From Pyrobaculum sp. (GTDB taxonomy: Archaea; Thermoproteota; Thermoprotei; Thermoproteales; Thermoproteaceae), in assembly GCA_022759345.1 (NCBI GenBank), contig JAEMPK010000103.1, positions 1-17,599 of the forward strand: DNA of 17,599 nucleotides, read 5' to 3'. A program made the translations under genes and the position numbers. Shown here one piece after another: positions 1 to 6,428 of the stretch. The notes under the pieces were generated by a model. The model had not been told where the DNA came from, ran no database searches, and saw only the letters and a program-made list of their open reading frames with translations. Every line of letters begins with the position of its first letter. Positions within the stretch are counted from its first letter, which is position 1.

Positions 1-639
1 GGAGATGATGTGGAAGGGCACGCCGAGCCTCTCGGCGACGCGCCTCCTGACCTCAGGCCCCAGCTCGCCCCACGCCGCCATGGTGCCGACGGCTCCGCCT
101 ATCTTAGCTCTGATCATGTCCTCCGCCAGCGCCAGATGTCGACACGCCAAATGAAGCTCGTAGTAGTAATTTGCGAACTTGAAGCCGAGGGTTATGGGCT
201 CTGCCCATTGGCCGTGGGTCCGCCCCACCGTCACCAGCGACTTATATCTCCTGGCGAGCCTCGCGAGCTCTGCCCCGACATCTTCCGCCTTCTTCTTAAT
301 CACCGAGAGGGCCCGGCGTATCAATAAGGCCCACGCCGTGTCTATCACGTCGTTTGACGTGGCGCCGAAATGCACAAAGCGGCAACCGCTCCTCTGTTCC
401 AGAAGGAGCACGAGACTGAGTATGTCGTGGCCAGTCTCTCGCTCCAGCTTGTACACCTCCTCGGCGTCTATCTTCACCCGACTCACTGCGTCGCAACAGC
501 CTCTCTCCGCAACGCCCAACTCCTCCAGCGCACACACAAGAGCCCGCTCCACCTCCACATAGGCGTCTACGATGGACTGCGGAGTGAAGAGACTGCGGAC
601 CTCCTCGCTCCCGTACCGCCAGTCGAAGGGGGAGATCAC
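1..639 (-). CDS. purB: Adenylosuccinate lyase, N-terminal 213 residues (cut by window edge)
   Basis: PurB cleaves adenylosuccinate to AMP plus fumarate, and SAICAR to AICAR plus fumarate, in purine synthesis. Reading the minus strand from a GTG at 639 gives 213 codons open to base 1, so the C-terminal part lies outside the window. The family signatures are visible in order: a start reading ISPFDWRYGSEEV, then HFGATSNDVIDTAW around residues 90-105, then GRTHGQWAEPITLGFKFA, then KIGGAVGTMAAWG. The His in the second and third motifs matches the fumarase/aspartase superfamily catalytic region. The GTG start overlaps the purA stop (GTGA, 4 nt) and is preceded by a purine-rich GGAGGGAG, so translation is probably coupled to purA. 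purA and purB together convert IMP to AMP, which fits one operon. Identification is firm; only the missing 3' end is unknown. Confidence 0.95.
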   Translation of the reverse strand, partial: MISPFDWRYGSEEVRSLFTPQSIVDAYVEVERALVCALEELGVAERGCCDAVSRVKIDAEEVYKLERETGHDILSLVLLLEQRSGCRFVHFGATSNDVIDTAWALLIRRALSVIKKKAEDVGAELARLARRYKSLVTVGRTHGQWAEPITLGFKFANYYYELHLACRHLALAEDMIRAKIGGAVGTMAAWGELGPEVRRRVAERLGVPFHIIS

Positions 640-1640
640 GCCCTCCCCTTCTCCCTCCGTAAGTCGACCATGTGACGCGGCTCCGGGCCTGTGCCCAACA
701 GAGTCACCGGCACCTTCAGCTCTTCCTCCACCTCCTCCACCCAGCGGCGCGCCTCCGGCGGCAGGTCCTCCCAGCGGGTCTTCCCAGCCGCCTCTTTAAA
801 GATGGCATCTATCTTAGTAATGGCGATTTGAGTGGGTGTGTTCAGAAGGACAGCCCTCTTGGCCAGCTCCATGTTGAAGGGGGCGACTCTCCTCGGCCTC
901 CCCGTCACGGCGCCTCTCTCCACCCACCCCCTCCTCTCCGCCTCCTCCGGGGGGAGCTCGCCGGGGAGCGGCCCCCCGCCCACCCGAGTCACAAACGCCT
1001 TGAAGACCAACACTACCTCATCCACCGCCTTAGGCCCCACCCCCGCTTCGCTGAGGATTCCGCTTGCGGTGACGTCGCGGCTGGTGACGTACGGATAGGT
1101 GCCGTGGTATAGAGAAAGGAAGGTGCCCTGGGTCCCCTCTATCACTACGCCGTTTTTTCTGTTCTCCATAATCATGGCGGGGACGTCTGCGAGATACGGC
1201 TTAAGCACCTCGAAATCTCTGGCAAGTCTCAGCCGTCGAAGGACGCGGTCCACCATGGCGGCGCCCACGCCCTGCCCAGTGGAGCCGACAACCTTCATCA
1301 GAAACTCGTCGCTACGCTCCCGCTCCACGTGGACGTCCTCGATGACGCCGGTGTTGAAGTCCACGTAAGACCGGCCCTTGCCGTACCGCTCCACCTCTGA
1401 GAGGAACACGTCAACTTTGATCAAGGCGCCCGGCGCCACCGCCAGCTTAGTGCCCGGGTTGACGAAACAAGTGGGCAACGTCCGGAGGACGTGTTGCTGG
1501 CCCTCCAACGTCACAGTGTGGCCAGCGTTGGGGGCGCCGGTTCTCACACAAAGCGCAGGCTTGTCGGCCAGGGCCAAGTAGGCCGCCACCTTGCCCTTGC
1601 CCGTATCTCCGAAAAACCCGTCGACAACCACGTACAACAC
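636..1640 (-). CDS. purA: Adenylosuccinate synthetase
   Basis: PurA joins IMP and aspartate using GTP, giving adenylosuccinate, the first committed step to AMP. The 334-residue length fits the short archaeal form (bacterial enzymes are about 430). Visible motifs: an N-terminal P-loop-like GDTGKGK at residues 11-17 with the catalytic Asp12, NAGHTV near 39-44 with the conserved His, STGQGVGAAMVDR, and EGTQGTFLS. The usual family motif is GDEGKGK; here Glu is replaced by Thr, and the preceding QW is replaced by FF. The start is a GTG at 1640 with GAGGTG about 9 nt upstream and TATA-like sequence at 1659-1674. An ATG seven bases further upstream is in another frame. It is the first gene of a purA-purB operon and diverges from the flavoprotein gene. 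Confidence 0.94.
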   Translation of the reverse strand: MLYVVVDGFFGDTGKGKVAAYLALADKPALCVRTGAPNAGHTVTLEGQQHVLRTLPTCFVNPGTKLAVAPGALIKVDVFLSEVERYGKGRSYVDFNTGVIEDVHVERERSDEFLMKVVGSTGQGVGAAMVDRVLRRLRLARDFEVLKPYLADVPAMIMENRKNGVVIEGTQGTFLSLYHGTYPYVTSRDVTASGILSEAGVGPKAVDEVVLVFKAFVTRVGGGPLPGELPPEEAERRGWVERGAVTGRPRRVAPFNMELAKRAVLLNTPTQIAITKIDAIFKEAAGKTRWEDLPPEARRWVEEVEEELKVPVTLLGTGPEPRHMVDLRREKGRA

Positions 1641-1658
1641 GCAACATTCACCTCGACG

Positions 1659-1674
1659 TATTTAACTATAATTT
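1659..1674 (-). promoter_or_regulatory. TATA-like promoter for purA-purB
   Basis: On the minus strand this A/T stretch reads AAATTATAGTTAAATA. Its proximal half lies about 22 nt before the purA GTG and its distal half about 30 nt before. A GAGGTG Shine-Dalgarno-like element sits between it and the start, so a short leader is possible here, unlike most first genes in the window. Confidence 0.55.
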
Positions 1675-1684
1675 CCAGTAAAGT

Positions 1685-1717
1685 CTAGGCCTCTCCACGG
1701 GCCTAGTTGTATTTTTT
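1685..1717 (+). repeat. Perfect 7-bp inverted repeat followed by T-rich tract
   Basis: CTAGGCC (1685-1691), an 8-nt loop, then GGCCTAG (1700-1706) and TTGTATTTTTT. On the plus strand this has the shape of a hairpin plus T-tract, yet it sits between two divergent genes where no transcript is expected to end. It could be an operator or a roadblock to antisense transcription. Structure is seen; function is inference. Confidence 0.5.
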
Positions 1718-1727
1718 CCCGCATGCA

Positions 1728-1738
1728 CTTTATATATG
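1728..1738 (+). promoter_or_regulatory. TATA box of the flavoprotein gene
   Basis: CTTTATATATG, centred about 26 nt before the GTG at 1759. It overlaps the ATG at 1723, which therefore cannot be in the mRNA if this box is used. Confidence 0.7.
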
Positions 1739-1758
1739 CCCTACTTTATGCAACGGAG

Positions 1759-3198
1759 GTGATTACTCAATACCTCTCCCGGCTCCGCGTGTTAGACAGA
1801 TACGTAGGCGACTACGACGTGGTAATAGTGGGGGCGGGGCCGGCGGGTCTCTTCGCCGCCTTGGAACTGGCCAAGGCGGGCGGCTTAAAGGTGGCGTTGA
1901 TAGACGGGGGGTACAGGGCTTCGCAGAGACGTTGCCCCCTCCAGACCCCGCTTGAGAAGTGCACCTTCTGCGTGCCCTGCCACATCATGTACGGCATAGG
2001 GGGAGCCGGCACCCTCAGCTCCGGCCTCATAAACCTAAGGCCCGACGTAGGCGGAGACCTCCACGAGCTGGTGGGCGACTGGGACAAGGCCATGGAGCTG
2101 ATAAACTACATCGACAAAATCTTCGTCGAGTTCGGCGCGCCGAACAACGTCTACGAGCCGAACATGGAGCTCATCGAGAAGCTGTCCGCGCTTGCGGCCA
2201 GAGTTAACGCCCGCATCGTGCCCATCCGCCAACGCCACATGGGCACAGACGGCTCGGTGAAGGTCATAGAGAACATGACGCGGTACCTCGAAGGCGCTGG
2301 CGTCGCCGTGATGTACGCCACCTGGGCCATAGAGGTGGAGAAAGGCAACAACGGGGTCTTCACCGTGAAGACCAGCAGAGGGGTCCTCAACGCCCGGGCG
2401 GTGTTGCTGGCGCCTGGGCGGGGCGGGGCTGAGTGGCTCATTTCGCAACTAAAGAAGCTGGGGGCCTCTCTGGACTTCGGCCCCATAGATATCGGGGTGC
2501 GGGTGGAGGTGCCCTACCACGTGATGAAGCCATTGACAGATGCCGTCCACGACCCCAAGGTTATTCTCTACACCTCTAAATACGACGACAAGGTGAGGAC
2601 CTTCTGTACCAACCCCAGGGGCTTCGTGGTGAAGGAGGTATACGCCGACGGCTCCATAGGCGTAAACGGAGAGACATACCTAGAAAAGAAGAGCGAAAAC
2701 ACCAACTTCGCCTTTCTTGTCACCCTGAGGCTCACAGACCCCATGGAGGACACCATCGAATTCGGCAAGTCCATCGCCAGGCTGGCCACGAAGCTGGGCG
2801 GCGGCAAGCCGCTTATCCAACGGCTCTACGACCTGGAGCGGGGCCAGAGGTCCACCTGGGAGAGGATAAGGAGGTCCAGCATATCCCCCACCCTCAAGGA
2901 CGTCACCCCAGGCGACATATCGCTGGCCCTCCCCCACCGCGTCGTTGAGGACATAATCGAGGGCCTCAAGAAGCTGGACGAGCTGGCCCCCGGCGTGGCG
3001 AGCCCCCAGACCTTGATCTACGCGCCGGAGATTAAGTACTACTCGGCGCGGCCCACCGTGGACAAAAACCTCATGACCACCGTCCCCGGCCTCTTCGTGG
3101 CGGGAGACGGAGCCGGCCTCTCCCGCGGCATAAACGTAGCCGCCGCCACCGGCGTCTTGGCGGCACGCGGCATCCTACGCTATCTAAACCATAATTAA
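1759..3198 (+). CDS. COG2509-type FAD-dependent dehydrogenase/oxidoreductase with Cys cluster
   Basis: A predicted cytoplasmic flavoprotein; the substrate is not known to me. Near the N-terminus DVVIVGAGPAGLF is a classic Rossmann GxGxxG FAD-binding site, followed by an acidic strand end (ALIDGG). The C-terminus has the second FAD motif, GLFVAGDGAGLSRG, followed by a helix reading INVAAATGVLAARG. Between them is C-x8-C-x2-C-x2-C (about residues 59-74 from this start) leading into GIGGAGTLSSG, a layout I associate with COG2509 proteins; the cysteines could hold metal or an Fe-S cluster (inference). The longest frame starts at ATG 1723, but that lies in the TATA box. GTG 1759 fits a leaderless start; GTG 1789 (VLDRYVGDYDVV) is an alternative that begins just before the Rossmann strand. 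A GGAGGTGATT at 1755-1764 resembles a Shine-Dalgarno site but no start follows at the right distance. Confidence 0.8.
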   Translation: MITQYLSRLRVLDRYVGDYDVVIVGAGPAGLFAALELAKAGGLKVALIDGGYRASQRRCPLQTPLEKCTFCVPCHIMYGIGGAGTLSSGLINLRPDVGGDLHELVGDWDKAMELINYIDKIFVEFGAPNNVYEPNMELIEKLSALAARVNARIVPIRQRHMGTDGSVKVIENMTRYLEGAGVAVMYATWAIEVEKGNNGVFTVKTSRGVLNARAVLLAPGRGGAEWLISQLKKLGASLDFGPIDIGVRVEVPYHVMKPLTDAVHDPKVILYTSKYDDKVRTFCTNPRGFVVKEVYADGSIGVNGETYLEKKSENTNFAFLVTLRLTDPMEDTIEFGKSIARLATKLGGGKPLIQRLYDLERGQRSTWERIRRSSISPTLKDVTPGDISLALPHRVVEDIIEGLKKLDELAPGVASPQTLIYAPEIKYYSARPTVDKNLMTTVPGLFVAGDGAGLSRGINVAAATGVLAARGILRYLNHN

Positions 3199-3200
3199 AT
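3191..3200 (+). promoter_or_regulatory. TATA-like promoter for tmk
   Basis: ATAATTAAAT, overlapping the flavoprotein stop codon and centred about 23 nt before the tmk ATG. There is no Shine-Dalgarno site before the ATG, so tmk probably has its own leaderless transcript. Confidence 0.55.
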
Positions 3201-3217
3201 TACACAAGTTTACAGAC

Positions 3218-3808
3218 ATGGCCTTTGTGGCGGTAGAGGGAATAGACGGCAGCGGCAAGTCAACTGTGATAGGGCTCCTGGCTGAGATGTTGCCTAGGGT
3301 GTACGTCACTAGGGAGCCCAGCGGCGGGCCTATCGGCCGGCTGATAAGGGAGTGGGCCCTGCGGGGCGGCTCTGTCGACCCGCATGTGGACGCGCTTCTC
3401 TTCGCCGCGGACAGAATTGAACACTATAGACGGGAAATCGAGCCGAAGCTCCGTGAGAACTTTCTCGTAATTACCGAACGCTATATAGAGTCCTCTATCG
3501 CGTATCAAGGCGCAGCGGGGGTGCCCATAGACTTCATCTTGTACATCAACTCGCTGGTGCCCAAGCCCGACCTCACAGTGATTTTAGACGTGGATCCCCA
3601 AATCGCGGTGGAGAGAATCGCGCGGCGCGGCGGAGTTGAAAAATTCGAACACGCGACATTTCTTAGACGTGTGCGTGAGATTTATCTGAGACGCGCCGAG
3701 GAGGAGGGGTATCCTGTCGTCGACGCATCGCGGCCTCCTGACGTGGTGGCAAGAGATGTGATCGACATCATAAGGACTAGGCTAGGTTATGGAAAGAGTA
3801 AAAGATGA
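3218..3808 (+). CDS. tmk: Thymidylate kinase (dTMP kinase)
   Basis: Phosphorylates dTMP to dTDP with ATP, an essential step in dTTP supply. The 196-residue length is normal. Motifs in order: P-loop EGIDGSGKST at residues 7-16, TREPSGGPIG at 31-40, the dTMP-contacting DR at 65-66, ERYIESSIAYQG at 87-98, and an Arg-rich LID near RIARRGGVEKFE. The ATG at 3218 starts directly in MAFVAVEGIDG as expected for the family, with a TATA-like box about 23 nt upstream and no Shine-Dalgarno site. The 3' end overlaps the convergent GINS-like gene by 27 bp. Identification is firm. Confidence 0.95.
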   Translation: MAFVAVEGIDGSGKSTVIGLLAEMLPRVYVTREPSGGPIGRLIREWALRGGSVDPHVDALLFAADRIEHYRREIEPKLRENFLVITERYIESSIAYQGAAGVPIDFILYINSLVPKPDLTVILDVDPQIAVERIARRGGVEKFEHATFLRRVREIYLRRAEEEGYPVVDASRPPDVVARDVIDIIRTRLGYGKSKR

Positions 3809-4279
3809 GAGAGAGACATACATGGAGTGGAGGAGGGCTTTTTCCTCTGGGGTTAGCCTCTCGAGGAAGTTTTGGTCGTTTATAATGTCGGGGCGCGTGG
3901 CCACCAGCACCGCCATTTTTCTTATCCGCTCCACCACCAGCTCTCTTACGTCTTGTAGTATGTTTCTTACGGCTTTGACGTCGCCTCTCTTGTTGAGTAC
4001 ATGTACTGTGAGCTTCACCCTGGGGTAGAACCCCTCGGGCAACTTGGTGGGGTAGCTCTCTCTCTGCTCGACGTATTTCAAAGAGGCCACCTCCTTGGGC
4101 TGGATTAAGTTGCGGTCGTCTATCTCGACTGCTCCCATCTCCTCAAGCTTCAACGCCAGGTAAAGCGGTATGTCGACCTCGGTGCCTGCCTTGTGTGAGA
4201 TCCCCAGCAGAGGTATATCTACGTCTTTTTTAAAAACGACCCTTACGGGGTACGAGTAGACTACGCCTCGGAAAGCCAC
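3782..4279 (-). CDS. gins23: Probable GINS replication complex subunit, Gins23-like
   Basis: GINS activates the MCM helicase in the archaeal CMG complex. The 165-residue protein has the two-part layout of Psf2/Psf3-type (Gins23) subunits: an N-terminal beta-rich small domain (VRVVFKKDVDIPLLGISHKA, then GTEVDIPLYLALKLEEMGAVEID up to about residue 54), then a helical domain with KLTVHVLNKRG, long helices, and a late LTPEEKALLHSMYVSL segment. The match is by fold pattern and from memory, not an alignment, so some other small DNA-replication protein is possible. GTG 4279 is chosen because it lies about 23 nt after a TATA box shared with the divergent protease gene. The gene overlaps tmk tail to tail by 27 bp; both serve DNA synthesis, though they are transcribed towards each other. 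Confidence 0.65.
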   Translation of the reverse strand: MAFRGVVYSYPVRVVFKKDVDIPLLGISHKAGTEVDIPLYLALKLEEMGAVEIDDRNLIQPKEVASLKYVEQRESYPTKLPEGFYPRVKLTVHVLNKRGDVKAVRNILQDVRELVVERIRKMAVLVATRPDIINDQNFLERLTPEEKALLHSMYVSLSSFTLSIT

Positions 4280-4294
4280 GGAAAAACCCTACAA

Positions 4295-4306
4295 CATATT
4301 AAAAAG
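4295..4306. promoter_or_regulatory. Single TATA element shared by divergent gins-like and CPBP genes
   Basis: CATATTAAAAAG is the only A/T-rich box in the 45-bp gap. Its centre (about 4301) is roughly equidistant from GTG 4279 on the minus strand and GTG 4325 on the plus strand, each at leaderless spacing of 22-24 nt. It appears to drive both genes. Confidence 0.65.
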
Positions 4307-4324
4307 ATTGTTTTACCCTCGTCG

Positions 4325-4918
4325 GTGATACGGCATAGAGTTGTGCTTCCGTTCGTCTTCGCCGCGGTTGTTGTAGCCTTTGCCTTATATAGACCAGCCC
4401 CGTGCACAGCCCTCTACGTAGGCACCGCCATCTACCTGCTCTTCACGCCAGCGGGCTTGTTAGCCGACTGGCGGCTTGACAGGAGATTCCCGCTTGCCCT
4501 CCCTGTGTATTTCCTAGCTCTGCTAGCCGCCGGGGCCGTGGTCTTGGCTGTGCCGCAAATTGGCCGAGAATATATAGAGATGAGCAAGACGCAGGCCAAA
4601 TTTTTCGAGACGGCCTCCCGATGTCCTCTAGGCGCCTTCCTTACGCCATTTCAGGCACTCGTGTTGGCGCCGTTGGTAGAAGAGGTCTTGTTCAGAGGTA
4701 TACTGTTTGAAGAGGTAAAAAGGCGGTGGGGCTTGGCGGCGGCCTACGCCACGTCGTCGTTGGTCTTCGCCTTACTTCACCGCCCAGGTCTAGGCGCAGC
4801 GCCTATCTTCATCGTAGCCCTAAGCCTAGCTTATGCCTACCACAAGTACGGCCTCCCCGCGTCGATCATGCTCCACTTCCTCCAGAACGCGGCCGCGTTG
4901 TACATCAACTTTTACTAG
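4325..4918 (+). CDS. CPBP-family intramembrane metalloprotease (Abi/Rce1-like)
   Basis: A 197-residue membrane protein of the CPBP family, glutamate-type intramembrane proteases related to Rce1; the substrate is unknown. The diagnostic motifs are complete: EEVLFRG with Glu119-Glu120 and Arg124, FALLH with Phe148 and His152, and HFLQN with His184 and Asn188. Hydrophobic segments at about 7-22, 28-46, 57-78, 104-117, 138-152, 159-171 and 179-195 suggest several transmembrane helices. In archaea these proteins may process prenylated or membrane-bound proteins, but nothing nearby indicates a target. GTG 4325 is the leaderless start from the shared TATA box. Its TAG stop lies in a CTAG that also holds the stop of the opposite gene. 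Confidence 0.88.
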   Translation: MIRHRVVLPFVFAAVVVAFALYRPAPCTALYVGTAIYLLFTPAGLLADWRLDRRFPLALPVYFLALLAAGAVVLAVPQIGREYIEMSKTQAKFFETASRCPLGAFLTPFQALVLAPLVEEVLFRGILFEEVKRRWGLAAAYATSSLVFALLHRPGLGAAPIFIVALSLAYAYHKYGLPASIMLHFLQNAAALYINFY

Positions 4919-5445
4919 CCAAAGTCTGTGGGCACCCCCTTCCCAGCGGTACAGACCAACTCAGCAAGTCGAACAGGATCCTCCTCATACACCGCCTTAA
5001 CGGCCCTCCTCTCGTCCAAGTAATCTGGATACGCCGCCTGGAGTCTGTCGCTGGCCGCGCCGACGTTAGTTAAGACAAAAAACGGCTTCCCCATGGCGTA
5101 CGCCATCAGCGCCTCTATCATCGTGCCGACGCCTCCGCCCAACACGGCCACCACATCGGCGGACCTGATCATCAGAACAGACCTGCAACGGAACTCGCAA
5201 CCTGTCTTCACCACCACGGCGCCTGGGGGCGTCTTCACGTCTTCTCTCTCCATAGGCAGAAACAACACCACTCTGAGCCCCTTCTCCAAGGCGGCGTCGA
5301 CGACGTCCACCATGTGGCCCCAGTAGCCGCCCACCAGCAAGACCGCGTCGGGACACCTCTTGGCCAGGGCCTCCACGAACAACCTCGCCTTCTCCCCCAG
5401 GCCGGGGACGTGGCCGCTGTGTACCGCGACGGCTATTTGCCTCAT
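4915..5445 (-). CDS. SLOG/LOG-fold protein (TIGR00725-like), possible molybdenum cofactor carrier
   Basis: A 176-residue Rossmann-like protein of the SLOG/'lysine decarboxylase-like' superfamily. It begins with IAVAVHSG, has VLLVGGYWGHM around residues 36-46, and carries the characteristic VLGGGVGTMIEALMAY near 100-115, a form of the GGxGTxxE nucleotide/phosphate-binding motif; GKPFFVLTN follows. The PGG-with-catalytic-Arg context of true LOG cytokinin enzymes is not clearly present. The gene starts inside the end of moaB (ATGA, 4-nt overlap), so they are co-transcribed and probably translationally coupled. From family knowledge, the Chlamydomonas Moco carrier protein belongs to this fold, so Moco or nucleotide carriage is an attractive inference. 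Fold assignment is fairly firm, function is not. Confidence 0.75.
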   Translation of the reverse strand: MRQIAVAVHSGHVPGLGEKARLFVEALAKRCPDAVLLVGGYWGHMVDVVDAALEKGLRVVLFLPMEREDVKTPPGAVVVKTGCEFRCRSVLMIRSADVVAVLGGGVGTMIEALMAYAMGKPFFVLTNVGAASDRLQAAYPDYLDERRAVKAVYEEDPVRLAELVCTAGKGVPTDFG

Positions 5446-5963
5446 TGCCTGACTAGGTAGAGGAGGTGGGACACCTCGGCCAGTATTATCTTCATGCCTG
5501 TCTTCACCGCGTTGGGAGAGCCGGGGAGGAGGAAGACTACCTTGTCGCCGACGACGCCGCCGGTGGCTCTGGTGAGGAAAGCCGCCGTCCCCACCTCCTG
5601 AATGCTGAAGTGTCTAAACACGTCGCCGAACCCCTCGATCTCCTTGTCGAAAAACGGCCGCACAGCCTCTATGGTAACGTCCGTCCTCGTGAGGCCTGTG
5701 CCCCCCGTGAAGATTATAACGTCCACGTCGTCTCGCTGGACGAGCTCAAGCAATTTACGCCTAATCGCGTTGACGTCGTCCGGCAGGAGGTCTCTGCCGA
5801 CAACCGCATGCCCAGTTTCTTTAACCATCCTCTCCGCCGTGTCGCCAGACTCGTCCGATGGACTTCCTCCCGCCGCTTTTTCTCTAAAACGCGACGTGCT
5901 GACGGTAACTATGTAAAACCTGGCAACTTTCGGGCCCTGTCTACGGTGGATTTCGTGCGACAC
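5442..5963 (-). CDS. moaB: Molybdenum cofactor biosynthesis protein MoaB/MogA
   Basis: MoaB/MogA-type proteins adenylylate molybdopterin before metal insertion, needed for Moco or tungsten-pterin enzymes, which are abundant in this lineage. The 173 residues contain the whole MoCF-binding domain: FYIVTVSTSR near the N-terminus, IIFTGGTGLTRTDVT at 83-97 with the key Asp95, GFGDVFRHFS at 111-120, and LPGSPNAVKTGM at 146-157. GTG 5963 is selected since a TATA box (5981-5989) lies about 22 nt upstream, with no Shine-Dalgarno site, implying a leaderless mRNA. It is the first gene of a two-gene operon with the SLOG-fold gene. In bacteria, MoaB may be inactive while Mog acts; in archaea MoaB is regarded as the functional enzyme. 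Confidence 0.93.
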   Translation of the reverse strand: MSHEIHRRQGPKVARFYIVTVSTSRFREKAAGGSPSDESGDTAERMVKETGHAVVGRDLLPDDVNAIRRKLLELVQRDDVDVIIFTGGTGLTRTDVTIEAVRPFFDKEIEGFGDVFRHFSIQEVGTAAFLTRATGGVVGDKVVFLLPGSPNAVKTGMKIILAEVSHLLYLVRQ

Positions 5964-5980
5964 GCTACCCGAGAGGAGGA

Positions 5981-5989
5981 TATAATTAT
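5981..5989 (-). promoter_or_regulatory. TATA box of moaB operon
   Basis: ATAATTATA on the minus strand, about 22 nt before GTG 5963, located in the 37-bp gap after the SCP-2-like gene. A separate promoter here means moaB need not depend on read-through. Confidence 0.65.
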
Positions 5990-6000
5990 GTGTTACTCCC

Positions 6001-6381
6001 TTACATATACCCCACCGCCTTCCTCGCCGCTTTTACTATCTCAAGGGCGAGGGGCATGTAGTCGGCAAGTTTTGAGACAGAGCCTTTTACTAGGCGTATT
6101 TTCCCCAGCGCGAAGGCGGCGAAAGGCGGCAGTTTCCCCTCGAAAATCTTTAGGTAGTCCGAGTAGGCGCCTTCTAACACGTAGTCCCCATCTTGCGGCT
6201 CTGGCGATAGCTCAGCCCTTACACATCTCCCCTCTCTAAACTCTAAAAGAAGCGTAAGGAGTCCCGTGGGCGAGACGTCAGGCGGCACCTCCTCGGCAGA
6301 TACGACCAAGACACCTTCGGCGCCTTCGTGATACAGCCCTCTGCAGAGCTCGGCGGCCCACTTCTGAGTAGGCTTAAACAC
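6001..6381 (-). CDS. SCP-2 sterol-transfer-like domain protein
   Basis: A small (126-residue) soluble protein that looks like an SCP-2 fold: an N-terminal helix (TQKWAAELCRGL), alternating strands with LLTLLLEFREGRC, then the typical GDYVLEGAYSDYLKIFEGK section, FALGKIRLVKGSVSKLADYM and a final helix. SCP-2-like proteins bind lipids or acyl chains; no substrate can be named. The frame is open to GTG 6393, but the only TATA box upstream is 11 nt from that codon. GTG 6381 lies about 24 nt from it, the spacing used by other genes here, so 6381 is preferred. It is divergent from the HAD phosphatase gene. Fold call is by pattern, moderately sure. Confidence 0.7.
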   Translation of the reverse strand: MFKPTQKWAAELCRGLYHEGAEGVLVVSAEEVPPDVSPTGLLTLLLEFREGRCVRAELSPEPQDGDYVLEGAYSDYLKIFEGKLPPFAAFALGKIRLVKGSVSKLADYMPLALEIVKAARKAVGYM

Positions 6382-6385
6382 AGTG

Positions 6386-6428
6386 ATAGCCACGTAGATG
6401 TTTATAAACGTGGGATCGACGTGGCTAT
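6386..6428. promoter_or_regulatory. Bidirectional promoter: palindromic TATA inside a perfect 10-bp inverted repeat
   Basis: GTTTATAAAC (6400-6409) is a perfect palindrome centred at 6404.5, about 24 nt from both GTG 6381 (minus) and GTG 6429 (plus). It is bracketed by ATAGCCACGT (6386-6395) and ACGTGGCTAT (6419-6428), which are exact reverse complements. Each divergent gene therefore has the same 10-mer between its TATA box and start codon. This suits an operator or a paired initiator element; no protein is known to bind it. Confidence 0.65.

Noticed and set aside
5466..6239. 257-residue plus-strand frame opposite moaB and the SCP-2-like gene
   Set aside because: Low-complexity, Arg/Ser/Leu-rich translation crossing two well-supported minus-strand genes and a promoter; a GC-rich codon shadow.
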